Shown: positions 1 through 8,768 of the stretch, one piece after another
Numbering within the stretch: position 1 is the first letter of the stretch
Layout: each line of letters opens with the position of its first letter
NCBI RefSeq assembly: GCF_934924865.1
Contig: NZ_OW235315.1
Coordinates: 2,170,001-2,234,000 of the forward strand
Length of the DNA stretch: 64,000 nt
Direction of reading: 5' to 3'
DNA from: Tepidibacter aestuarii
GTDB lineage: Bacteria > Bacillota > Clostridia > Peptostreptococcales > Peptostreptococcaceae
The notes under the pieces: model-generated
Databases searched by the model: none
What the model saw: only the letters and a program-made list of their open reading frames with translations
What the model was told of the DNA's origin: nothing
Position numbers and translations under genes: made by a program

Positions 1-2
1 TT

Positions 3-443
3 GATAAGTCGAAATTACATGTCAACTTTATGGATGGAGTTAATAAGATCAATCCTATAATCCCAAGAAAATATACTCTTGCCCATTCAGATGAAACAGG
101 TGAGCTTTTTTTAGATATAGGAAAAGATTATAACTACAAAGCTATTACATCATTTCAGGATGAAATTTTAGGAGAGTGGATAAATTTTTACAATATGTAT
201 TATCTACAATTTTACGCTTATATAAGTGGTGGTGAGTTTAACTTTAAAGAATCTGCAATACGATACAATATATTTCAAAAAGAACTTCCTTTAGCTCTTA
301 CCGCTATAATCAATGGAGATAAAACTTTTTTTAAAACTCATTCATATTTATATAAATCTCCTATATTTATTAAATTCAATTCTATATACCCAGCTTTTAA
401 TAAGATTGAGTATTTTGGAAAAATTAAAGATTATTTTATTTAA
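3..443 (+). CDS. Staygreen family protein (5' end outside window)
   Basis: The reading frame is open from base 3 to the TAA at 441-443, giving 146 visible residues, so the gene starts left of the window. The ATG at base 30 is in frame but the residues before it (KLHVNF) fit the family N-terminus, so I treat that ATG as internal. The segment TLAHSDETGELFLDIG and the preceding PIIPRKY match the N-terminal block of the staygreen family (Pfam Staygreen), known from plant chlorophyll Mg-dechelatase and also found in clostridia, where its role is unknown. There are no membrane segments and no signal peptide in what is visible. A strong inverted repeat follows directly. Family assignment is from memory of the motif, not a search. 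Confidence 0.75.
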   Translation, partial: DKSKLHVNFMDGVNKINPIIPRKYTLAHSDETGELFLDIGKDYNYKAITSFQDEILGEWINFYNMYYLQFYAYISGGEFNFKESAIRYNIFQKELPLALTAIINGDKTFFKTHSYLYKSPIFIKFNSIYPAFNKIEYFGKIKDYFI

Positions 444-489
444 ATACTAAAAGCCCTAATTTTAGTTGAAATTAGGACTTTTAGTATTT
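443..489 (+). terminator. Intrinsic terminator after the staygreen gene
   Basis: An inverted repeat with arms AATACTAAAAG and CTTTTAGTATT, extended inward by CCTAATTT/AAATTAGG, begins at the staygreen stop codon. It is a long hairpin with an AT-rich lower stem and no other gene uses it. Confidence 0.75.
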
Positions 490-520
490 ATCATTAATTT
501 ATATAATTTTCTTATAAATA

Positions 521-660
521 AAAAATTCGTCTAGTCGCTACGCACTGACTTGTGTCGCCAACAATCCCTATTGGGATCCGTTGCTCAAATCTAGTTGTAA
601 GTGTAATTCTTTAACCAATGTTATACACAGATTCAAAATCCTATAGTTTTCTATAGAATA
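521..660 (+). repeat. Dispersed intergenic repeat R1, copy A
   Basis: This is one of seven related intergenic segments. It begins AAAAATTCGTCTAGTCGCTA and carries CTACGCACTGACT. A hairpin lies at 559-583 (CAAC, ATCCC, loop TATT, GGGAT, GTTG), followed by a TAGTTGTAAGTGTA block. Copy A lies between the staygreen terminator and the ribosome binding site of the metallophosphoesterase, and is the only near-full copy without a terminator hairpin at its right end. Confidence 0.8.
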
Positions 661-678
661 AAAAGAGAGGTTAAAAAT

Positions 679-1467
679 ATGAAAAAAATACTCGTATTAA
701 TAATTTTATGCTCATATATATACTATCAAGTTACAGATATTAAAGTTAACAAAGTAAATATATATTCAAATAAAATTTCTAATGATTCAAGTATACGAAT
801 ACTCCAGATATCTGATATTCACAACAGAAATTTAAACAATACAAGTTTATTACATTATATTAAAGAATCTAATATAGATATGGTTGTTTTAACGGGGGAT
901 GTTATAGACGCTACAACTGAAGATTTTGAATCCATATACTCATTTTTAGATTCATTGATAAGTATAAATCCAAATGTATATTTTGTAAGCGGTAATCACG
1001 AATGGAGAAACTCAAATAAAAATGAATTCATAGATTCTCTAAGAGACAAAAAACTAATAGATTTAAATAATTCAAACGAAGTATTTGAAAAGAATAATAT
1101 AAAAATAAATGTTTCCGGAATTGATGATCCTTACACTAACCATGAAAATACATATTCGGCTTTTAAAAATATAGATAACAAATATTTTACTATTTTATTG
1201 TCTCACTCACCTAATGTTATTATAAAACATAAAAACATAAGCTCTGATCTTATTTTATGCGGTCATACGCATGGAGGTCAAATTAGACTTCCTTTAATAG
1301 GAGGGCTTATAGCTCCTGGACAGGGCATTTTCCCAGAATACGACAAAGGATTATATAATCTAGATGACAATAGAAAACTTTATATAGATAGTGGTGTAGG
1401 AACAAGTACTCTTCCAATAAGGTTTTTAAACAAAAGCCAAATAAGCTTAATAGTTGTACAAAATTAA
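679..1467 (+). CDS. Metallophosphoesterase, YkuE/YaeI-like, membrane-anchored
   Basis: The 262-residue product has a hydrophobic N-terminal segment (about residues 4-16) that probably anchors it to the membrane. A calcineurin-like phosphoesterase domain follows. The metal-binding motifs are all present in order: ISDIH, LTGDVID, SGNHEW, LLSHSP and CGHTHGGQ. Family members act on phosphate esters such as UDP-linked or phospholipid substrates, and the true substrate here is unknown. The start is the ATG after the ribosome binding site AGAGAGG at 664-670. It stands alone; repeat R1 copy A precedes it and copy B starts at its stop codon. Confidence 0.88.
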   Translation: MKKILVLIILCSYIYYQVTDIKVNKVNIYSNKISNDSSIRILQISDIHNRNLNNTSLLHYIKESNIDMVVLTGDVIDATTEDFESIYSFLDSLISINPNVYFVSGNHEWRNSNKNEFIDSLRDKKLIDLNNSNEVFEKNNIKINVSGIDDPYTNHENTYSAFKNIDNKYFTILLSHSPNVIIKHKNISSDLILCGHTHGGQIRLPLIGGLIAPGQGIFPEYDKGLYNLDDNRKLYIDSGVGTSTLPIRFLNKSQISLIVVQN

Positions 1468-1606
1468 AAATTCGTCTAGTCGCTACGCACTGACTCATAT
1501 TGCCAACAAGTCTAACGACTCTGTTGCTTAAAAATAGTTGCAGGTGTAGATATTTAATTAATTTTATCCATATGTTCAAAACTATGTAGTTTCCTATAAA
1601 ATCAAA
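1466..1606 (+). repeat. Dispersed intergenic repeat R1, copy B
   Basis: This copy starts in the stop codon of the metallophosphoesterase gene. It has the conserved CGTCTAGTCGCTACGCACTG block, a hairpin at 1504-1526 (CAACA, AGTC, loop TAAC, GACT, TGTTG) and the block ATAGTTGCAGGTGTAG. Its right end runs into the terminator of the converging gene. The hairpin arms differ from copy A but still pair. Confidence 0.8.
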
Positions 1607-1623
1607 AAGAGCCTTACGGCTCT
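1604..1623 (-). terminator. Terminator for the DUF2339/DUF3999 operon
   Basis: Read on the minus strand, GAGCC and GGCTC form a short GC stem with a four-base loop, followed by TTTTTGATTTT. The T-run is formed by the right end of repeat R1 copy B. Confidence 0.7.
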
Positions 1624-1688
1624 AATATTGATAGATTATTTATAATAAACTTAGCTCCTAAATTTTATAGAAAACAAAATCTAGCTAA

Positions 1689-2558
1689 CTAAATATCATT
1701 TGATTTTTTCATTATTACCATTACTAAAATTAATGAAATCAATACAACAATTATATTTAACATTAATTTATAGTTTATTTTTTTATCTTCTTCGTTCTTA
1801 TCTTTTGTATTTTCTTCAGTTAAGTTTGATAAAGTACAGATTTCTTGATTTTCTTTTTCTATATAATCCTTATAACTCTGTATATCATAAGAAGGTATTT
1901 GAGAATATTTGTTACCAAATAAGACTGTGTATTCATTCCTATTATCTTTTTTAAATACTATTTTATCTACATAATAGCTAATCTGTATATCTTGTATATT
2001 AATAGGCCTATCATCTTTATTATGTATAACTACTTTAATACTATCTGGGTTGAGAAAATAACCCGCACGCAAATCTGACTTTATAACATTTTTTTCTTCT
2101 TTGTAGTTTTCGAGATTTATTTTATAAATGTTCCCATAATCTATTTTTTGGAATTCTTCATATTTATTATTTTTATAGTAGATGTCATAATTTCTTTTAA
2201 AATCATCTTGACTAATAATTTTAATATCATTTATATTCAGATTGTCTTTATTATTTATTATTATAATGGTATCATTATTTTCTTGTTTAATATTAAAATC
2301 AGCTTGTTTTGTTTTTTTAGAGTATTTATTAACAACGTAATATGGAAGAAACTCATTTTTATCATTAATAATTCTAATATCTAATAAATCGTCTTTTGCA
2401 TATCTATAAATTTCTTCGTCTAAAAGAAATGATTTATATTTATTATCATTATTGTGATAAATTTCTTTTGAAAATTTCCAATCATCGATATTCTCATTTG
2501 CAAAACTATTTGTAGAAAAAAATAATATACATATCAATGCTACTAGAATTTTCTTCAC
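1689..2558 (-). CDS. DUF3999-like secreted/membrane protein
   Basis: The 289-residue protein has a signal peptide (residues 1-20, ending SFA) and a long asparagine- and lysine-rich extracytoplasmic region. A C-terminal membrane helix lies at about residues 264-284 and a short charged tail follows. Its start overlaps the end of the DUF2339 gene by four bases, so the two are translationally coupled. DUF3999 proteins are commonly encoded next to DUF2339 membrane proteins, and the assignment rests mainly on that pairing and the signal-ectodomain-helix layout. No catalytic motif is visible. The function is unknown. Confidence 0.6.
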   Translation of the reverse strand: MKKILVALICILFFSTNSFANENIDDWKFSKEIYHNNDNKYKSFLLDEEIYRYAKDDLLDIRIINDKNEFLPYYVVNKYSKKTKQADFNIKQENNDTIIIINNKDNLNINDIKIISQDDFKRNYDIYYKNNKYEEFQKIDYGNIYKINLENYKEEKNVIKSDLRAGYFLNPDSIKVVIHNKDDRPINIQDIQISYYVDKIVFKKDNRNEYTVLFGNKYSQIPSYDIQSYKDYIEKENQEICTLSNLTEENTKDKNEEDKKINYKLMLNIIVVLISLILVMVIMKKSNDI

Positions 2559-5053
2559 ACATTTTCATCTCCTGCCTCTATGTTTCTTCTAAGATTTTGA
2601 TAAACATATGATATTCCTATTAATACTATACCAAAACAGAAATATGCAATTATTTTTCCTCCAGTACTTAAAAATGCTAAATCAAATATAAATAGTTTTC
2701 CAGTTGAAAATATAGATAATCCCAGTCCAAATCTTCTTATAACAGCAAACTTATTTTTAAACCCATAAGTTATGTAGACAAAAGACATAACAATAAAAAA
2801 TATACTTATTATAAGACTTATATTGTTTAAATTAAATTGATTTACAAGTAATGCTGTAGTCGATCCTAAAATATACACAGCTAAAGTCATAGGGTATATT
2901 TCTAAACTTAATCCTTTTTCCTTTATTAATCTTAGTGTTAAATCCTTTATACTAAAGAATACAAATATATTGTACGTTATTAGAATTAAAATAGGTAATG
3001 CTTTATAACTATTATTTATTGATGGACTAACATTTAAAAAGTTCATACCAAAGCCCAGTATATCTACAAATATATATAAAGCAATAGATATTTTATCAAC
3101 TATATTATCTTTAATTACTTTTATTTTAGTTATGCAATAAGCAAAAATAGCAGTAATTAAGGATTCAGAAATTAAAAAATAAAAGCTATCATAATGATAT
3201 AACTTTGTGTATTTATCATAAAAAACAGAACCCATTCTTAATAAATATATCCAAGTAGTTATAATCATAAAATACTTATAATACGTTAGTAGTTTACCTT
3301 TCTTGGTATATTTAAATAACTCTTCTTCACTTAACTTTACTGCATATAGACTAAATATATATATTATACTTAAAGTAATTAAAGTATATTTCAAGATAAA
3401 ATACTCAACAACCCAAGGATTACAAAGGTCTTCTATAATAAATAATCCTACACTTAACGCTAATACAATCCATCCTCCAATTTCCATTTTTCTCATATCT
3501 TTTTTAACAGAATAGAAGATCATTAGAATTGATTCTATAAGCCATCCAAGTATAGCCCATTTGATACCAAATTGTAAAGGTATCATTAAAATACTAAAAG
3601 CCATAGCAATAATATAAAACATCATTTGTGTGTCTTTTTCTTGTGAAGCGCTTTTTTTAATAAACTCAGCCAGTCCCAAATATATTAGTGCATATGCAAA
3701 TGCAAGCATTCCTTCATATGAATCATATCCTCCAATTTCAAATAATTGATAAACGGTTAAACAATTGATTACTGTGTTTAATCCTAGTAAAATAAAATCC
3801 ACCTTTTTAAGATTAATTTTTTCTCTAATTGGATATGTAAAAGTTATAAACAAGTACATTATAAATGTTAATATTGAATAAATCACACCAATAACTTCAC
3901 TAGGTGATTCAAAAGCTAAGTATGTAAAACAAGGAATATTAAGTAAAAAGCTTAGATAATTTATATAAATCCATCGTCTTTCTAAAGATAGCTTTAAAAC
4001 CAATAAATTTAAAACTGATAAATATCCCATAGCTATATATATTTGACCACCCGCTATTCCTTCAATAAATACATAAGTAAAAAATGGTAAATACCCTCCT
4101 ACAAGAGATATTCCGCATATTGTCATAGATTTATATCTTTGAGATAGTAATAAAGATGCCATAGTTACTAAAATAGATAAACCTACACTTATCGGCATAC
4201 TAATTATGTTTAAAATAAAGTAACTACTAAAAACAGAAAAGTATAATGCTCCTATTCCTCCACCACTTAATCCAAGAGCAAATAAGTTTTTTTCTTTTCT
4301 ATTTAACCACTCTCCTGCCCCTAGAAGTGCTCCCCCTAACAAAAAGCTGGAGATCCCCTTCATGTATTCATTAAACCATGTCGAATAAGTATATCTTGTT
4401 GCAGTAGCAATTCCAAATAAAAGTAAAATTATACCCGCTTTATTTATCCAGTTAAGTCCTATCTTAACTTCTATATCGTTATACTTTTTCTTTTTCTCAA
4501 TAACTTCTTCACTAATACCTTCACTTTTTAGTTCATTATACTCTCTTTTTATTTCACCAATAATATCTTCTTTTTCTTTTTTAAGTTGCTCTTTTTTTAT
4601 TTTAATTTTTTCATTTAACTCTCTTTCTAATTTTTCTATATCAGAAAAGATCTCTTTTTTTTCGACTCCCAATTCTAGTTGAGCAATTCTTTTTATTTTG
4701 CTAAGTCTATCTTTTGCAGAAATCTCTAACAATTCTAATTTATTAATTTTTTTATTTGTTTCATTATTAAAATACATGTCTATTTTTTTCTTAGATGCAT
4801 TTAAAATAGATATTTTTTCATTGATAATTTGCTCTTTCAGTGAAATTTTCAAATTCATATTTTCATTTAATAGTTTTCTCTTCTCTTCCTTTAGTTTTTG
4901 AGTATCTTTTCTATAATTATCAACTTCTTTTTTAAGTTCAATACTTTCACTTAGTGCATTATCAGAATTTAAATCTCTTATAAGTTCTTCATACTGATTT
5001 ATAATGTCTTTTTGTTTTTTTAAAAGGTCCTTAGCCTTATTTTTAAGTTCCAT
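2555..5053 (-). CDS. DUF2339 polytopic membrane protein with N-terminal coiled coil
   Basis: The 832-residue product starts with about 190 residues of lysine- and glutamate-rich heptads, a likely cytoplasmic coiled coil. About 20 hydrophobic segments then continue to the C-terminus. The first membrane segment region, NKAGIILLLFGIATATRY, and the glycine-rich GLSGGGIGALYF are typical of DUF2339 (PF10101). No enzymatic motif is recognisable. It is the first gene of a two-gene operon with the DUF3999-like gene, and its ribosome binding site is GGAGGAG. The family has no established function; a role in the cell envelope is only an inference. Confidence 0.8.
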   Translation of the reverse strand: MELKNKAKDLLKKQKDIINQYEELIRDLNSDNALSESIELKKEVDNYRKDTQKLKEEKRKLLNENMNLKISLKEQIINEKISILNASKKKIDMYFNNETNKKINKLELLEISAKDRLSKIKRIAQLELGVEKKEIFSDIEKLERELNEKIKIKKEQLKKEKEDIIGEIKREYNELKSEGISEEVIEKKKKYNDIEVKIGLNWINKAGIILLLFGIATATRYTYSTWFNEYMKGISSFLLGGALLGAGEWLNRKEKNLFALGLSGGGIGALYFSVFSSYFILNIISMPISVGLSILVTMASLLLSQRYKSMTICGISLVGGYLPFFTYVFIEGIAGGQIYIAMGYLSVLNLLVLKLSLERRWIYINYLSFLLNIPCFTYLAFESPSEVIGVIYSILTFIMYLFITFTYPIREKINLKKVDFILLGLNTVINCLTVYQLFEIGGYDSYEGMLAFAYALIYLGLAEFIKKSASQEKDTQMMFYIIAMAFSILMIPLQFGIKWAILGWLIESILMIFYSVKKDMRKMEIGGWIVLALSVGLFIIEDLCNPWVVEYFILKYTLITLSIIYIFSLYAVKLSEEELFKYTKKGKLLTYYKYFMIITTWIYLLRMGSVFYDKYTKLYHYDSFYFLISESLITAIFAYCITKIKVIKDNIVDKISIALYIFVDILGFGMNFLNVSPSINNSYKALPILILITYNIFVFFSIKDLTLRLIKEKGLSLEIYPMTLAVYILGSTTALLVNQFNLNNISLIISIFFIVMSFVYITYGFKNKFAVIRRFGLGLSIFSTGKLFIFDLAFLSTGGKIIAYFCFGIVLIGISYVYQNLRRNIEAGDENV

Positions 5054-5078
5054 AACACTCCTCCAATTTATCCTAAAT

Positions 5079-5175
5079 CTAAAATTTCTAATACTTCATC
5101 TTCCAAGAACTTAATAGCTTCGCGATTAGTTAAACTAGAAACCAAACTATATAACAACCTAATTCCAGTTATATT
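5079..5175. repeat. Dispersed repeat R2, degenerate copy
   Basis: The stretch contains TTCTAATACTTCATCTTCC, GAACTTAATAGCTTC and a following GATT. These align with the central part of the R2 copies at 6846-6945 and 35477-35625. It is diverged and I am not sure of its limits. Confidence 0.45.
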
Positions 5176-5238
5176 TTACCATATAATTCAAATTATTATA
5201 TAGTTAAATTATAAATCTGTTCATATTACTATTTAAAT

Positions 5239-5383
5239 TTAAAAATTCGTCTAGTTGCTACGCACTGACTCGTGTCGCCAATTATGACTATATACTCTGT
5301 TGCTTAAAATAGTTGCAAGTGTAGTTCTTCCATCAATATTACTACCCATAGAGCTAAAATTTTACAATCCCTTAGTATAAAAA
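5239..5383 (+). repeat. Dispersed intergenic repeat R1, copy C
   Basis: It begins AAAAATTCGTCTAGTTGCTA, carries CTACGCACTGACTCGTGTCG, then ATAGTTGCAAGTGTAG and CCATCAATATTA. The central hairpin is weaker here than in other copies because the arms have drifted. The right end supplies the T-tract (minus strand) of the asnS terminator. Together with the R2 remnant at 5079-5175 it fills the 373-bp gap between asnS and the DUF2339 gene. Confidence 0.8.
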
Positions 5384-5417
5384 AAAGTAGATATTAACTT
5401 AAGTTAATATCTACTTT
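5384..5417 (-). terminator. asnS intrinsic terminator
   Basis: A perfect 17-bp inverted repeat (arm AAAGTAGATATTAACTT) is followed on the minus strand by a run of eight T residues. It lies ten bases after the asnS stop codon. Confidence 0.85.
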
Positions 5418-5426
5418 AATTATTAA

Positions 5427-6818
5427 TTAAAATTCTGCACTTTTTGGTGTTCTTGGGAAAGGTATAACGTCTCTTATATTACCCATACCAGTTAAATACA
5501 TTATAGCTCTTTCAAATCCAAGTCCATATCCAGCATGCTTTGTTCCACCGAATTTTCTAAGTTCTAAATACCACCAATAATCTTCTTCGTTAAGATTCAT
5601 CTCTTTCATTCTAGACTCTAGTATATCAAGTCTCTCTTCTCTTTGACTTCCTCCTATTATCTCTCCTACACCAGGAACTAATAAGTCAGCTGCTGCAACA
5701 GTCTTATTGTCATCATTAAGTCTCATATAGAAAGATTTGATATCTTTTGGATAATCAGTAACAAATAGAGGCTTCTTGTATACTTCATCAGTTAAATATC
5801 TTTCATGCTCTGTTTGAAGATCGCATCCCCATTCTACAGGATAATCAAATTCTTTACCTGAATTTTTAAGAATTTCCACTGCCTCTGTATATGTTATTCT
5901 ACCAAAATCAGAATTAACCACATTGTTTAATCTATCAAGTAACTCTTTGTCTATAAATTTATTGAAAAATTCCATTTCTTCAGGAGCATTTTCCATAACA
6001 TAATTAATTAAGTATTTCATCATATCTTCTGCTAAGTTCATATAATCATTAAGATCTGCAAATGCAATCTCAGGCTCAATCATCCAAAACTCTGATGCAT
6101 GTCTAGATGTATTAGAATTTTCTGCTCTAAACGTTGGTCCAAAAGTATAAATATTTCTAAATGCTAATGCATAAGCTTCTGCTTCTAATTGTCCACTCAC
6201 TGTTAAATTAGTCTCTTTTCCAAAGAAATCTTTAGAATAATCAACATTCCCATCTTCATCAATAGCTGGATTTTTCATATCTAAAGTAGTTATTCTAAAC
6301 ATTTCTCCAGCACCTTCGCAGTCACTACCTGTTATTACAGGAGTATGCGTATATACAAATCCTTGTTCTTGGAAAAATTTATGTATAGCATAAGCAGCTA
6401 TAGAACGAACTCTAAATACTGCTGAAAATGTATTACTACGAGGTCTTAAGTGTGCTATAGTTCTTAAGTATTCAAGAGTATGTCTTTTCTTTTGTAGAGG
6501 ATACTCGTTTGAAGACTCTCCCTCAACAATTATTTTAGTAGCCTTTATTTCGAAAGGTTGTTTTGATCCAGGCGTTAATGCTAACTTACCTTCAACAATT
6601 ATAGACGTACTAATAGATAATTTACTTATTTCTTTAAAGTTTTCTAAGTTTTCTTCAAATACAACTTGGATATTTTTAAAGAAGCTACCATCATTTATTT
6701 CTATAAATCCAAATGCCTTTGAAGATCTTAGTGTTCTTATCCATCCTGATATTTGTATAGTTTGATCAGAATACTTTTGTGTTTCTCTGTAAATTTCTTT
6801 TACCAGTATGTTTTTCAT
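5427..6818 (-). CDS. asnS: Asparaginyl-tRNA synthetase
   Basis: The 463-residue class IIb synthetase charges tRNA-Asn. The N-terminal OB-fold anticodon domain covers about residues 1-105. The catalytic domain shows motif 2 ([11 protein letters not shown], residues 230-240) and motif 3 ([19 protein letters not shown] near the C-terminus), and both read as AsnRS rather than AspRS. The length is normal. The start codon is preceded by AAGGAGGT. The gene is controlled by a T-box leader whose specifier codon is AAC, which agrees with the enzyme. About 140 bases separate the T-box terminator from the start codon, and they hold a copy of repeat R2. Confidence 0.97.
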   Translation of the reverse strand: MKNILVKEIYRETQKYSDQTIQISGWIRTLRSSKAFGFIEINDGSFFKNIQVVFEENLENFKEISKLSISTSIIVEGKLALTPGSKQPFEIKATKIIVEGESSNEYPLQKKRHTLEYLRTIAHLRPRSNTFSAVFRVRSIAAYAIHKFFQEQGFVYTHTPVITGSDCEGAGEMFRITTLDMKNPAIDEDGNVDYSKDFFGKETNLTVSGQLEAEAYALAFRNIYTFGPTFRAENSNTSRHASEFWMIEPEIAFADLNDYMNLAEDMMKYLINYVMENAPEEMEFFNKFIDKELLDRLNNVVNSDFGRITYTEAVEILKNSGKEFDYPVEWGCDLQTEHERYLTDEVYKKPLFVTDYPKDIKSFYMRLNDDNKTVAAADLLVPGVGEIIGGSQREERLDILESRMKEMNLNEEDYWWYLELRKFGGTKHAGYGLGFERAIMYLTGMGNIRDVIPFPRTPKSAEF

Positions 6819-6845
6819 ACTATTATACCTCCTTATATATTTTTA

Positions 6846-6945
6846 TTTACCCGAAAGCTAAAAATTCTATGCCAATCCTCTTAAAGTTTGAGATAAGAAT
6901 TTAATCACTTCTGGATTGATTCTTATGCAAGTTAAAACCGATATA
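6846..6945. repeat. Dispersed repeat R2 copy inside the asnS leader
   Basis: The segment reads ACCCGAAAGCTAAAAATTCT, then GATAAGAATTTAATCACTTC and TGGATTGATT. It aligns over about 75 bases with the copy at 35487-35570. It lies between the T-box terminator and the asnS ribosome binding site, so it is transcribed with asnS. Confidence 0.65.
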
Positions 6946-6958
6946 CTTTCTTTACAAA

Positions 6959-7235
6959 TAAAAAAAAAGTCTTTCATCCCTATAAAGGGACGAAAAACTT
7001 ATTATTCGCGGTACCACCCTAATTGCCATAATATGGCCACTTAATGTTAAATACAAAGATTTACTTTATATTTTTCATTTGATAACGGTATGAATCCGTC
7101 TAAGCCTACTGCCTATTAGATTTCGGTTAGAAACTCCAAGCTGTTCTTCTCTATGACTTTTAATATTGGTCTTTCACCACCACCAACTCGCTTTAATCAA
7201 AATAATTCATAGATACTCTTCTCTTCATTGTTTTT
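6959..7235 (-). promoter_or_regulatory. T-box leader, specifier AAC (Asn), controls asnS
   Basis: On the minus strand the T-box core AGGGTGGTACCGCG lies at 7007-7020. It is followed by a terminator hairpin at 6969-6998 (GTCCC/GGGAT core) and a run of T residues. Upstream, Stem I carries GCGAGTTGGTGG and the specifier region GAAGAACAGC. The codon AAC (bases 7143-7145 read on the minus strand) reads Asn, which matches the downstream asnS. Uncharged tRNA-Asn should stabilise the antiterminator and switch asnS on. Confidence 0.95.
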
Positions 7236-7262
7236 AAATATTTTATTTTAATTAGTATTTAC

Positions 7263-7291
7263 ATTATATTACCTTTATTTTTTAATGTCAA
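7263..7291 (-). promoter_or_regulatory. Consensus sigma-A promoter of the asnS leader
   Basis: On the minus strand TTGACA (7286-7291) is separated by exactly 17 bases from TATAAT (7263-7268). The expected start of transcription is near 7256, just before Stem I of the T-box. Confidence 0.85.
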
Positions 7292-7303
7292 ACATAATTT
7301 AAC

Positions 7304-7365
7304 ATTAAAGTTTCATCCAAAAGCTAAAAGTTATAAGACTTCATCTGAGCTAAATTTTACTTTAT
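7304..7365. repeat. Dispersed repeat R2, short copy
   Basis: It reads TTAAAGTTTCATCCAAAAGC, then AAAGTTATAAGACTTCATCT. This matches the left part of the copy at 35477 with a five-base gap. It sits between the asnS promoter and the stop codon of the DUF3787 gene. Confidence 0.55.
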
Positions 7366-7533
7366 CTATTTTTGATTTTCATCATCTACCCATTCTTTTG
7401 CTTCTTCAGTTGCCCTTTGACTTGGTATTGATACATTTGTTTCATCAAATACACTCTCAATATCTGCCCATGCTGCAGTTTCGTGACTTTCTGCTAAATT
7501 AGTAAATTTATTTCTTTTGTCTTTATTTTTCAT
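7366..7533 (-). CDS. DUF3787 spore surface protein (CDIF630_02480-like)
   Basis: The 55-residue product contains ESHETAAWADI in its first half and AKEWVDDENQK at its end. This is the pattern of the short DUF3787 family (PF12655), annotated as spore surface proteins in Clostridioides difficile. A longer frame extends upstream to 7632. The ATG at 7531-7533 is the likely start because AAAGGAGTG sits at the correct distance before it and the upstream residues are not family-like. No membrane segment is visible. It is probably made during sporulation, but no sporulation promoter was identified. Confidence 0.75.
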   Translation of the reverse strand: MKNKDKRNKFTNLAESHETAAWADIESVFDETNVSIPSQRATEEAKEWVDDENQK

Positions 7534-7804
7534 GTCAATCACTCCTTTAATCATATTATTTACTAAATTTAAAAATTTATTATAATTATCTATGTATAAT
7601 TTATTCTCTAGTTTATTTTTGCTTGTTTTCATGATAAAATATTTTAGATTAGATTTTTATTTTAATAAACTTGTTTTTTTAGGTTGTATTTATAATTATC
7701 TATAATATAAATTAATAATGGTAATTATATAATAGTAATTTTAAATTATATAATCATTATTAAATCATATAACTCAAGAAAATATAATTGTAGGAGGATT
7801 TATT

Positions 7805-8251
7805 ATGAAAAAAGAGTTCAAGCAAGAAATAAAAAAGAAAGTAGACTTAAAAAACATGAATCAAGCCGAAAAAGACTTATCTACTATGTTCGGTAAGATG
7901 ATATTAAAAAAATCGATTATACCTATTATTTTAATATTGGTATCATTCTTTGGAACAAAGTCATTTATTCCTAATATTTGGGTAAGATTTGGAATTACGT
8001 TAGCTATTACAGCTGGATCTTTCTATTATTTAAAATTGTACAGAGATAAACTTCAACAATTAAAATACTACGAAGGAAAAGTTATATACTTCCAAAAGAA
8101 AGAAAATCACTATGAACTTTTACTTAAAAACGGAAAATTGCCTATTAAATTAAATGTTAAAAAAGGTTTAAATGAAAATAATGTTAGAAAAAATCAAATC
8201 TTACGTTTATATTACAATGAACCTGAAAAAGTTGCTATTATAGTTAAATAG
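7805..8251 (+). CDS. Two-helix membrane protein of unknown function
   Basis: The 148-residue product has a charged N-terminus (1-35), two adjacent hydrophobic segments (about 37-53 and 60-78) and a C-terminal cytoplasmic part of about 70 residues. That part is lysine-rich and predicted to be beta-rich (YYEGKVIYFQKK, KNQILRLYYNEPEKVAIIVK). I do not recognise the family. The start is preceded by TAGGAGG. It is a single gene with its own terminator. The layout resembles small OB-fold-like membrane proteins, but that is only an impression. Confidence 0.7.
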   Translation: MKKEFKQEIKKKVDLKNMNQAEKDLSTMFGKMILKKSIIPIILILVSFFGTKSFIPNIWVRFGITLAITAGSFYYLKLYRDKLQQLKYYEGKVIYFQKKENHYELLLKNGKLPIKLNVKKGLNENNVRKNQILRLYYNEPEKVAIIVK

Positions 8252-8261
8252 TTTTTAATAA

Positions 8262-8297
8262 AACAGAGTCTTTTAATTTAGATTCTGTTTTTTTGTT
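8262..8297 (+). terminator. Terminator after the 7805 gene
   Basis: AACAGAGTCT pairs imperfectly with AGATTCTGTT and is followed by seven T residues. Confidence 0.7.
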
Positions 8298-8378
8298 TAT
8301 ATTAAAATTACAATTTTTGATATTATCCAATTTAATTAATTCTATATAGATTTTTTTAATAAAAAAGTGTAAAATATC

Positions 8379-8402
8379 ATTGTATACAATATACTATACA
8401 AT
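8379..8402. promoter_or_regulatory. Inverted repeat upstream of lrgA (possible operator)
   Basis: ATTGTATA (8379-8386) and TATACAAT (8395-8402) form a perfect 8-bp inverted repeat with an 8-base spacer. It lies directly before the ribosome binding site of lrgA. The position fits an operator, but the DNA is very AT-rich and chance is possible. Confidence 0.35.
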
Positions 8403-8419
8403 TGAAAGAGGTGTTTTAT

Positions 8420-8767
8420 TTGAAATTATTTAGACAACTAGGTATAATTTTATTTATATGTCTTTTAGGAGAGGTCATTTCTAATTTTCTAGCGTTTCCA
8501 TTGCCAGGTAGTATAATCGGTATGATATTGTTGTTTATAGCTCTTAGTACAGGAATAATAGAGCTTTATATGATAGCAGATATAAGTAAGTTCTTATTAA
8601 ACAATCTAGCTTTCTTTTTTATACCAGCAGGAGTAGGTTTAATATCGTCTCTTGATATATTAAAAGGTCAATGGTTTATATTATTTTTCATATCTATTAT
8701 TTCTACTATATTAGTTATATTGACAACTGGAACTACAATTCAAATATTAAAAAGAAGGAGAGATTAA
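8420..8767 (+). CDS. lrgA: CidA/LrgA family holin-like protein
   Basis: The 115-residue protein has four hydrophobic segments and the family block FPLPGSIIGMILLF near residue 25. CidA/LrgA proteins are small membrane proteins that act with LrgB. They are linked to murein hydrolase control and, in some bacteria, to pyruvate uptake. The start is a TTG at 8420-8422, placed six bases after AAAGAGGTG. An in-frame TTG at 8402 is less likely because it lies before that ribosome binding site. It is the first gene of an lrgA-lrgB pair, with a one-base gap to lrgB. Confidence 0.88.
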   Translation: MKLFRQLGIILFICLLGEVISNFLAFPLPGSIIGMILLFIALSTGIIELYMIADISKFLLNNLAFFFIPAGVGLISSLDILKGQWFILFFISIISTILVILTTGTTIQILKRRRD

Positions 8768-8768
8768 T

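Noticed and set aside
30-443. ATG at base 30 as the start of the staygreen gene
   Set aside because: The frame is open to the window edge and the upstream residues fit the family N-terminus, so the gene is cut by the window.
5280-5310. Copy C as further support for the R1 hairpin
   Set aside because: The arms have drifted and only a few pairs remain, so I did not count it as covariation evidence.
521-5383. R1 copies as a CRISPR array
   Set aside because: The copies are far apart, about 140 bp long, variable in the middle and lie in separate intergenic regions; there are no spacers or cas genes.
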